A DNA stretch of 64,000 nt from Nissolia schottii. Its lineage: Eukaryota > Streptophyta > Magnoliopsida > Fabales > Fabaceae. Below are positions 51,659 through 62,158 of the stretch, piece after piece (position 1 is the stretch's first letter; the number at the start of each line of letters is the position of its first letter). The DNA lies in assembly GCA_003254905.1 (NCBI GenBank), contig QANU01000796.1, forward strand, positions 61,253 through 125,252, given 5' to 3'. A model generated the notes under the pieces. That model searched no databases. It saw nothing but the letters and a program-made list of their open reading frames with translations, and was not told the origin of the DNA. Made by a program: the position numbers and the translations under genes.

Positions 51659-53288
51659 GGTGAGGAAGCGAAATTCGCTAGATCCCTAAATTTTGCAGAG
51701 CGAAATGTGCGAGGAGAGTGCCACCGAATCACCGAACAGGTGCGTGCGTGAGTGAGTGAGACAGTGTAAATGCGTGCGGTGTGAGAAAGCACTTTTCTCG
51801 CTTTTGTTTTTGGATTGGCTTGTTCGCAACGCGGGATATGGTTTTAGAATGTGAAGGGAAAAAGGTAACTGAGCTTTGAATTATACTCTTTGCCCTTCCC
51901 TTGGGCTGGTATTTACGGTGCGTGCCCATGGGTCGGTGTGGTGCTGCTCTCAGTGTGGCTGTGTAGATGGGAAGCTGAGTTCACGTGATTCTAGCGTGAT
52001 TTTTATATGACGTGGTATGTGCTGGTTGGGCTGTTTCCGCTATAGGGTAAGAGAATACGTGGAGGCTGTCCTATTGGATTAGAGCTCGGGACTAACGGTG
52101 ACTTCGCAACAACAATATCACTCTTTTTTAAATATTTTTTTGAAAAGATTAGGCGCAACCGACTAAAAATGGACAGGTAATTTTATTTCTTTTCCACAAT
52201 AGGAGAGGGCAATTTATAGCCCTTCATCATCTATTATTCAAAAACTTAATAAATACGTCAATGTATCAAGACATTACCCCATCGAGCGAAAACAAGTTGG
52301 AGCGAGAGAGTGAATAGACAATAGACAAATAAACGTAAAGTAGCTATTTGGATGAAAGAAAAAAATAAAATCAAAAATCAAAAATCAAAATAGTAAACAA
52401 ATGTCACTTTTCTTCCATTGGTTTGATGCTGTTTTTTTATTAAGATCTCAAAAGTTGAAATCTTCTAAAAAAAATAGTGTTATAATAACTTTATTTTACA
52501 GTGAGCTGAATAAGGTTTAGTAGATTTAAGATGCAAATAATTTTGATAAAAGTAAAATATTAAACCATTAATCATTAAATGTGAAAAGACAATGGCTATC
52601 GCCATACAGACAAATTTCTTGAATGATCCATATGAAGCGGGCACAACTAGGCAGACAGAGAATTTAACACACCAAGACCCTCTCCAAGTAAGAAACCCTT
52701 CTTGGCAAGTAAATCATCACAAACGTTAGCTTCATGAAAAACATGACCATTAGACACCTCACACTCCAATTTTATTTAATTTTAATTAACAAAATAAAGT
52801 GATAAATAAGAGTCATATTATTATGGTAACTATTTTGAACGACGATATTCGTATAAATGTGAGACTAATGGTGAATTTTACCATAGTAAATTTTATATAT
52901 TTGTGATTATAATAGAAACGTTTTATAAAAATTATATGACTATAACAAGTGTCACTATAAAAAAATTTAAAAGAAAAAAAAAGTGACGTGTGTTACTATA
53001 AAATGTTTTAAAATTACTTTATATGTTTATAATGTATCATTTCCTATTAATGAAATCAAGAAAGAAAACTATTAGTAATTAGTTTATTCTTAATAGTATT
53101 GGTAGTGTGGCTTTCCTTATCAAGAAGCATTAGATAAATCAAACGTGGTGTAATGAGTAAATGTGTAGTACGGTGGGTAAATCATGAAAATTTTTCATAA
53201 ATTTTTTTTAGTGACAAAGGTAAATTTTCACTATTTAATTATTTTATTTTTATTTAATTAACTAATTAACTAAAAAAAACTTCAATAG

Positions 53289-53335
<47 letters not shown>

Positions 53336-53553
53336 TTTTTGTATAAATAATACGGAAAAAGTGAAAAATTCAAAATTACAAAACAGCCACTAACAAAAAG
53401 GGTCAAAGCTCAAATCTCACAAGTCAAAACCCTAGCAATTACAAAGCCCTTCCTTCCTTCCTGCTTGCGCCTCTGTGGAGTTTTGGCACTGGTTCGCGCG
53501 CTGCGGAGCGGTTCCGTTCACTTCACCTCACCTCGCTTTCCACCTCCATTATC
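51659..53553. promoter_or_regulatory. Shared upstream region between divergent SCAMP and RH5 genes
   Basis: The two genes point away from each other across 1.9 kb. The SCAMP side (51659-51780) is GA-rich leader-like sequence. The RH5 side (53400-53553) includes a GC-richer leader. Between them the DNA is AT-rich with a (TA)n microsatellite at 53293-53333. No other gene was seen. Confidence 0.5.
53293..53333. repeat. (TA)n microsatellite
   Basis: An uninterrupted TA run of about 40 bases, roughly 220 bases upstream of the RH5 start codon. A shorter run is at 28273-28294. Confidence 0.95.
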
Positions 53554-56500
53554 ATGGGCCGCAAACACGACGCCGTTGTCGCCACCGAACCAGTCGCCGA
53601 AGAAGCTCCCAACAGCCCCGACCTCAAATCCGAGAGGAAGAAGAAAAAGAAGAACAAAGACAAAGACAGCTACAAATACGAAACGACTAGTCCCAAAAGA
53701 AAGCTCAACGAGCTCCAACCCCAAAACAACGCCGAATCAAACAAAAAGAGTAATAAGAAGAAGAAGCACCACGATTCAAAAGAGAACGGTGACGAAACCA
53801 AAACCGAATCCGTTGACGGAGGTGGCGGCGATGAATTGGCGACCGGAGGTCTCGTGGTGGTTACCGGTAAGAACGCAGGCGACGCGAAGTACGCGGCGGT
53901 AAAGAGCTTCGGCGATTCGGGGCTGCCGGAGAACGTGCTGGAGTGCTGCAAGGGTTTCGAGAGGCCTTCTCCGATTCAGTCGCGAGCGTGGCCTTTCTTG
54001 CTGAACGGCCGCGATCTGATCGGAATCGCAGCAACTGGCTCAGGTGTGTTTTGCCATTTTGTGATATAATATATGTGTGTGTGTGTGAAGAATTTGAATG
54101 AATTGGATTCTGATATTGTTGATGGTTTTCTGTGGTATCTCAGGGAAGACGCTGGCCTTTGGGATTCCGGCGATTATGCACGTTCTGGGAAAGCGGAAGA
54201 GCAAAGCGTCGTTGAAGGGTCGGAAGCCTCTTTGCCTCGTGCTCTCTCCCACCAGGGAGCTAGCTCAACAAGTATGTTTATCCGTTAATGAACATTGTGT
54301 TGTTAATTTGAATTTTAAACTCTTGTAGTTTTAATCACTGCATGAGTAATTTCATTTGCACTTGCCAGTTGCAGATTGAAGTCTGTGTGAATGGAGTGAT
54401 TGCTAGCTAATTATCTTATATTATTTAAAATGTGTATAATTGAAAATGAGAAACCACGAGGTATTCAGCCTCCTATTGGTCAATGGAATGGAGTGAAAAG
54501 TTAATTATTGGTGCCTTCTTACGTTTCAACAGCTTATTTATCTTTCCAATGGAACACTGTAGCTGGAAACTTATTGCTGTTATTTCAGAATGGTCTTAAA
54601 CTTATTATATTCCTTTAGAATTTAGATTGTAACTGTTACACGGACTTTATGATTTGCCATCCCTTCACCTTCAACTGTAGCCTAGTTTGTTAAGGAAATA
54701 ATTTCTAATGAATGTATCTTACATTTTCAAATTCCATGGGTATTGATGATAGTATTCATTCACTAAATGATAAATATGTAGCTAATTGGCTCCTTATTTG
54801 TGTTACAGATATCAGATGTCGTGTGTGATGCTGGTAGCTCTTGTGGAGTGGAATCAATTTGTTTGTATGGTGGAACCTCCAAAGGGCCACAAATCTCAGC
54901 ACTGAAATCTGGCATTGTAAGTTGTCAAGTTCTTCATCTCTTTTGGAGGGTTTCGGTGCTGATGTCAGTTTGCAGTTACATGCTTTTTTCCCTTCATTTT
55001 GTAAACATCAATTGATTCTTTTAGTATTTTCTTTCCATCCAGGATATTGTCATTGGAACTCCTGGTCGTATACAGGATCTGATTGAGATGGGTGTCTGTT
55101 GCCTAAAAGAAGTATCGTTTGTGGTAAGCAGTAAATTGTCTGGCAGACTGATTTTACTGTTCTTTCTTATTTCTCAATGCATTTTTCTGTCATGTAAACA
55201 AGTTGTTAATCAAATATGCCTTTTTTGCTGGTCACACTGAAGAGCAATATAAATTGGATTCCTTTATTTGATATATGGAAAATGCCAGTGTTGGAATATT
55301 CTAGATTTTGAATTTACTTACAAATTGCATCTCAACTGAATTTTCTTTGGCTCTGTATGAACTTTGTGTCTCGGGGTCCAGTGTGACAACTATCATGCTT
55401 TCTCTTTTGTGACTGTTTATTCTATATCTACTTCAACTTTGTTATGTGAAGCACATGATGGTTTAAGATATACTGAATCTTTTTGCAAAAACTGTCATTT
55501 GTTTGTTCTAGGTGCTTGATGAAGCAGACCGGATGCTTGACATGGGTTTTGAACAAATAGTCCGCTCTATACTGGGTCAGACATGTTCTGGTATGGAACA
55601 TTTTGTTTAATTGTACCTGCTTTCTCTTCAAATCAATTTCCTTTTAATTTCTCCTTTTAGCTTTTGACGTTTGCCTTGAGATACCGTGTCCCAGTGCTGG
55701 TGTCGTGCTTTTAAAGAACGGAGGCTTTACGTTATTTTATTTTTTTTTCAAACAGTACTGAGATTTTCAGGACTTCAGTGACTGCATTTTTTTTTTTCCA
55801 TATAAAACTTTGGTGATGACTATTTGTTATTGGTTTTGTGAATTCTTGGACTAAAATATCATTTTGTTTATAGTATGTTATATGTTATTTTATATTGTGT
55901 TTCTGAATCTATGATTCAATGCAATTTATGATCCTCAATTAAAAAATTAGCTCCACGATTCACTATGTGAATTGAGATTCGGTAACCATGCTCAGAACCT
56001 TCAGTTTTGAGTCTCCAACAAGTTTGCATTGACATGTTTTCATTACCACAATTTTTTTGCAGCTTACTTTCATGTTGTTGATGATATTATAATTTTGTGC
56101 AGTTCGTCAAATGGTGATGTTCAGCGCGACGTGGCCCTTACCAGTTCATCACTTAGCACAGGAGTTTATGGATCCAAACCCTATTAAAGTCAGTATCTTG
56201 ATTTTTGTAAAGGCTTTGAACTATTGTTTTTATGTAAGGTATTGAAGGAAGATGTATGTAAACTTGTGACAGGTTGTTGTAGGTTCAGAAGATTTAGCTG
56301 CCAATCATGATGTCATGCAGATAGTTGAGGTGTGAATTTCACCAAATCTACATTTCATATGTATTGTATATATGCTTTAAGTGACTATTAATAAAATCCT
56401 GTTGTGTTCATAGGTCTTAGATGACCGTGCTCGTGATAAACGGCTATTTGCTTTACTGGAAAAGTACCACAAATCTCAGAGGTATCTCTCTGTGATAATT

Positions 56501-58410
56501 ACCTTTTGACTAGAGATATCTTCCCAGGAAGTGGTGACTCCAATAATCTAGCTGTTCAATTTGGATGAATATGTTTCTACTCTTAAGACCTATTATTTCA
56601 AATAAAAGCAAAAATGAAGCTAGAGATTCATGTTCAAAAGCCACTTGCTGTTTGTGTGGTTTTCAGGGGCTGGGGATTTGGAGTATGACTTCCCTATAGA
56701 AAATGAAAATAGAAATGAGTTTAAAATTTTGTTTGATTGATTGTTTGGTTTTCCATGGCTTTAGTTGAATTTTATGTATTTCTTTATGTAACATATAAAA
56801 AATGGTTTCTAATTGTTATCATGATGCACATTGATGCTATTGCTCTTGTAATGTTTAGTTCTGCTGTGTTGCTAAGAGCTTGTACCTTTTCTCAGGAACC
56901 GAGTACTGGTTTTTGTTTTGTACAAAATGGAGGCCACACGTGTTGAAAAAATGTTTCAAGAAGGGTATGTTGCTACTATTGGTGATATTCGTAAACATCT
57001 CTCTCTCTTTCTCTCTCTCTATATATATATTTACACATTTATGTATGTATGCATATAATGAAAATTTCTTGTGGTGGTTCTAAGCTTTTGCTGATATAAG
57101 CTACTTGTGTTAAATGCCATCTTTAGGGGTTGGAAGGTTGTGTCAATACATGGGGACAAAGCACAACATGATCGTACCAAGGCACTGTCATTGTTCAAGA
57201 AGGGGACCTGTCCTTTGATGGTATGTGGGCTCATGTTATCATTGTTATCCTTCCAGTTTGCCGTTCCAAAAGTTAAGATAGATTTATGAATTGTCATTGG
57301 TCTTGAGTCCCGGCAAGATTTTTTATTTTGATTTGTGACACGAGAGAGATTTTCTTCTCATCATTTTGTCAATGTCGATCTCTTTGGTAATATCTTTTCT
57401 CTGCTTGCTATATCAGCATATTGTTTTTCATCCAAATTCTTATGTTTGTAGTTCCCCTCCCTTCCCTTTCAAGTTCTATTGTAATTTTGATCAGAGTTCA
57501 GAAATTTAGTTTTGTTATGCCAGCCCTAGGGTTTTGATCATCACTCGTTTACATTATATATGTATGTTTATCATGTATTGTACAAATTAGGTGTACCTAT
57601 TTTCACAACCAAACTGGAAAGAATAGCGAAGGGATTAAAGACAAAACAGCATTGTAAGGGATGCCCTAAATGTTTTCAGTGGATAAGGAATGAAATTTTT
57701 GCTTCTCGGGTGACTAGATATTTGTCCACAAACCAGAACTGGTCTCAAATGTCCTTCACACACTGCATCGAATTATTTGGTCATTTATTTGATTTCACAA
57801 TTTAATGGGCAGATTGCTACTGATGTTGCTGCTCGAGGATTGGATATTCCTGATGTTGAAGTGGTGATCAACTATAGCTTTCCTCTAACTACAGAAGATT
57901 ATGTTCATAGAATTGGGCGGACTGGACGAGCTGGTAAGAAGGGTGTTGCCCATACATTCTTCACACAACAGAATAAGGTAGTATTCATTATCTGCATGAT
58001 GTATTCTAGGCTCTTAGTATGTTCTCATCTTTTCCCACTCCTACTATTATTAATGGAAATACTTCAGGGTCTTGCTGGGGAGCTTGTGAATGTTTTAAGA
58101 GAAGCAGGGCAAGTTGTGCCCGATGCCCTTTTGAAATTTGGCACACATGTAAAGAAAAAGGTTTGGTTTCTTCATTTTTGCTACCAGCTCATATCTCTTT
58201 TGTGATGGTTTGGAATTGTTTGGACAAACTTTTCTTTGGTTGCCAGTCCTTTGGATTTGGATTTGTGAAGGCATTTTATTGATTGCTAAAATATCATTTT
58301 CTGCTATATTGTAGGAGTCCAAGCTTTATGGGGCTCACTTCAAGGAAATTCCTGTTAATGCTCCAAAGTCTCAAAAAATTACATTTGACAACTCTGATGA
58401 TGAAGACTAA
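53554..58410 (+). CDS. RH5: DEAD-box ATP-dependent RNA helicase, RH5/Dbp3 type
   Basis: RNA helicase related to yeast Dbp3, a nucleolar ribosome-assembly factor. The Arabidopsis relative At1g31970 is also known as STRS1, a stress-response suppressor. Exons: 53554-54043, 54144-54271, 54809-54916, 55043-55123, 55512-55590, 56103-56188, 56273-56329, 56414-56481, 56896-56964, 57127-57220, 57813-57977, 58068-58160 and 58315-58410. Spliced length is 1614 nt, 537 residues. A Lys-rich N-terminus with nuclear-signal-like runs ([15 protein letters not shown]) precedes the core. Motifs in order: Q motif [22 protein letters not shown], Ia PTRELAQQ, Ib [56 protein letters not shown]. It ends DNSDDED. Exon 1 ends inside motif I. 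All catalytic motifs are intact. Confidence 0.96.
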
Positions 58411-58966
58411 ATGCTGGTGACCTACTGTTGTTTTTTTGGTTTGATGAACATTGGAATTCAGTTATTTATTCGTTTTCTTTTGGTTGAATTATTTATTCCC
58501 TTAAAAGGAAATAAGCATAGTGTAGAGTTATAAGTATATTAGCGACTCTTTCCTCCTTGTAGGATTTGGAAGTTTTTGTTCATTTCATCCATTTATGAGA
58601 TGATAGTCTTGTATTCACATGTATATTTTTAGCATCTATGATTGACTATTAATTTATATAGCTTGGGTCTAGACTATCATTTTATGTTGCTGGTTTACAT
58701 TTTTTTCTTCAAATCACTGGCTCTACATTCATTGTGCAACCTTTAATGTGCCTGTTGGGCGAATTCGGGGAGATTACTAGGCCGCTGTTCACCATTCATT
58801 ATGTTAGGGCAATGCATAAACGTGAGTGTTGTTTACTCCTTTGTGAACATACCAGTTTGACATCAAGATTCTGGTCTCTACTAACCTTGTTAGCAATTGT
58901 GAGCTGGACCTTGTCTAAGAGAAGTGTGCTGGTAGAAACGTTTTCTTAAAATTGATATGTATTTAT

Positions 58967-59386
58967 TTTCTAATGAAAGATTGATAGTCCAACTCAATAA
59001 AAAAAACTAATTTAACATCATCTCTACTCGTGTCAATTTCTCACAATTTTTTCCGGCCCAAATAATATCCATCACGTGTAACCGTGGTTAGTGACCTTAT
59101 TCTAAGTCCTTCAGTTGGTAACACTACAATTAATACATCAATAGATCATTGTGTAAATAGGCATTGTATAATAACAAGTAGTTAGACTTTATAGTATAGT
59201 AGGGACATGTGGATGAATTGATTGTAAAGTAATATAGATAAGGTAAACAATTGATTGAACATTGTGTAGATTTTTTGTAAAGTAATATAGATTACATATC
59301 ACTTTCTAATGAAAGATCAATAGTACAACTCAATAAAAAAAAAAAACTAATTTAACATCTTCTTTACACATATCAACTTCTCACAC
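58967..59386. repeat. Direct repeat pair of ~80 bp
   Basis: Copies at 58967-59045 and 59302-59386 share TCTAATGAAAGAT, CAACTCAATAAAAAAA and CTAATTTAACATC in order. Spacing is 335 bases. They may be the ends of a small element, but no target duplication was found. Confidence 0.55.
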
Positions 59387-61484
59387 GGGCAAGATTCTCA
59401 CAATCAACCAATATGATGTTACTAAATTGTGTTTATGCTTAATAGATATGGGTTAGAAGCAAATCAAGGGCATGACAATGGAGCCTTGGGTTGGATAATT
59501 GATAACGTGTTTTGTACTTGGATGAGTTTTCACTATAAAATTGTGTTATGCAAGTGTGGAATACCTGTGCAGTTCGTAATGCTTCAAGAAAGACATTCTA
59601 TTGTGGTTGTAGTACCATAAATACAACAAGCATATGTCTATTGGATATATGATTTTACTTATAACATAAAATAACACAAATTTTCAAATAATAATAGCGC
59701 ATTTGCACGGATTTAGGTTCTAGTATATGGTGAGAAATAAATCCTCTTAATTGAAATATTTGTTATGTGTTATCAAGTCTCTTGTCATTATTTGATGAGG
59801 CGAGTTTTATACATGATATAAATGAAAAAAAAAATTAATGATAAAATATTGCATTTCATAACGCATGTCAAGAAATTCAATTTAGAGTGTGCTTGGCAAT
59901 TAAGAAAAACAGCTGTGTTTGTTTTTCATTAAAAACTGTTTTGAAAGAATTAAAGATGTTTGGGTAAAGGATGAAAAATAATCAAAGCTTTTGTAAGGGA
60001 AATATGCTGTTTTGTAAATATAAGTTTAAGCTAATAGTTTGGGCATTAGGAAAGAAAAGTCTTCTGTTTTCATGATTTTACTAAATTCACCCTCACATCA
60101 ATTATATAATATAAATAATTATTTTTATAATTTTTTTAATAATTTATCATAAAAAGCAATTTTTTTTTCATGCAATCCAAATAAAATAGATTATCTTAAA
60201 ATTATTTTAGTTATTTTATTAAACATAAAGTAATTTTTATATAATTAATTATATATAAAAAGCAATTATTAAAATAAAATATTATTGCAATAAATTTAAT
60301 TTTTCAGTTTTTTCAAATACACACTTGTTGTCATTTTTTACTTTCACATTCGGTTGAATATTACATAATTTTAGATTAAAATAATATTTATTTTTAAATT
60401 AAATTTTAAATAATCCGTATAAACAAAATAAACTTTTTTTAACAACAAAATAAAATAAAATTTAAGATTCCTATTTTAAAAAGAATGAGTACAAATTTTA
60501 TTATTTTACCTTTATATCTTTGATATAGCATTAAAGGCAAGTTATTTTACTGAAATTGAAAAAAGTGCTCAATCGATTTGCTTATGATACAATTCACTCT
60601 CACAATTTCTTCAAAATATAAATCAAACCAAATTTCAAATAATCTGTATCTGAGTTTAATTATTTTGAAGAGCTCTTGTCACCACCATCATTGTAATTTT
60701 TGGTCTGACGATTAGAGTGAAAATAAAAAATGCTACTTCTATGACGTAGTTTTTTTATCTAGTTTCAAGACCTTGCAATCGAAATATTTTACCGGATACA
60801 TACCATCTATAAATTGTCCAAGTGGATTCCATAAGTCAAGAATATTCCATGCATTCTAATCTAGAAGCTCATATTTGAAACCAGAACGCAGGTTTCTGCG
60901 TACATAAACTATGCCAATCGTGGTTTAAATAAAAAGGCAATGAACATTCACAACAAAAATCTATTCAGGAAATGATGAAGTAACCTCGTAGAAGCTACAT
61001 AGAAACTCCTAGGAGTTCGATTTTTTCGTAATAATGGATTCTGTGAATGTAACCAATTGTGAGGTCAATGCCCTGCGGGATACTCCAATGTGTAGGCACT
61101 TCACCATCACTTGGCTACGCCTAGTCAAAGGATGCAGCATCCTTTGTTCTTTTCCAATTAGGAGGGTTAACCGCGTATTAATATGGATGAAGGGGGAAAA
61201 AAATGAGATTTTTATGTTATTTTTCAAAATAGTTGACATTTGTATTATATTTCAATTGCTTTTTATCAAAAAAACAATATTTCCATTTTGTTTTACGTCA
61301 TCGTATGTCCTCCAATTCTTATAGAGGAGCGCCGTACGCCTTTTAAGTCAATTAATCTCTATGCAGTACTCTTTTGGTAACAGTATGTATATATGAGAGT
61401 TCTTAAGATGAATCATTCAACATGTACATTAGTTGAACTAGTAGTCTCTAAAATTTTAATACGCAAAAGAAAAGTAAACTGAAA

Positions 61485-61691
61485 GGCTGCATTTGGTATT
61501 AAAGACATGACAAAGACACAGACATGAGGACAAATTTTTTTTTTGTATGTTGTTGAAGCTGAGATAGAGATGGTAAATTTTTTTTGCTTGAGATGACACA
61601 ATATTGAGACATGGATAAAAATTTCTTTATATCTATCCCCGTATCTCTATTTCTCTGTTATTCTTCTTGTATCAAACACCAAACACAGCCT
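61485..61691. mobile_element. MITE with TTTGGT-type inverted ends
   Basis: The left end reads GGCTGCATTTGGTATTAAAGA and the right end reversed reads GGCTGTGTTTGGTGTTTGATA. The interior is AT-rich with repeated GACATG words. No clear target duplication, so the superfamily is uncertain; ends of this form occur in plant hAT- and PIF-type MITEs. Confidence 0.55.
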
Positions 61692-61976
61692 TTTGCTTGA
61701 AATAATAATTAAAAAGAAAATAGAAAAAAAAAAACTGACAAGTTTGCTAGTCTTGTATGTCCACGGAAAATACTATGAAATATCCTTTTTGTTATTTGGA
61801 GCATATGGTTTCAACTTTCAAGTTGGCAGTTTGTAAGCCACAAAGTAAAGAGCCTCTCAAGTTCTTAGCAGGATCCTTGGTGGAGAAGAAAAGAATGGCA
61901 GTTTGACCCTTTCCTTGGGGGTGTTTATGATAGTGCATTCCTTGGAATATAACCCATACAAGTGAAAAATTGCAGC

Positions 61977-61983
61977 TATATAA
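61977..61983 (+). promoter_or_regulatory. Probable TATA box of the NLR gene
   Basis: GCTATATAATCACACACACC is a strong TATA context about 180 bases before the start codon. The following sequence has no in-frame upstream ATG competing with 62159 that I noticed. The transcription start would fall near 62010. Confidence 0.55.
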
Positions 61984-62158
61984 TCACACACACCACAAGT
62001 CATAGATCTCATCATCAAGCCCTTCCAAGCTGCATTCATTCCTATCAACAGACAAAAATCAGCACTCTCATCGTATCAATTTCTTGCAAACAATTTTCCT
62101 ATCAAGAGGAGGGATATTTATTTTGAAGGCCATCAAGAAGTGCAGCAGCAACGAAAAA

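Larger units (their letters stand above)
58411..61976. other. Intergenic region between RH5 and the NLR gene
   Basis: Starts with the RH5 3' UTR. It holds a pair of ~80-base direct repeats (58967-59386), strongly AT-rich DNA at 60100-60500 and a MITE at 61485-61691. Small open frames at 58734, 59429 and 61034 show no recognisable domain and are not counted as genes. Confidence 0.45.

Noticed and set aside
53465..53902. A 145-codon frame overlapping the start of RH5
   Set aside because: It overlaps the first RH5 exon in another frame. The Arg-rich composition is a shift of the Lys-rich RH5 N-terminus.
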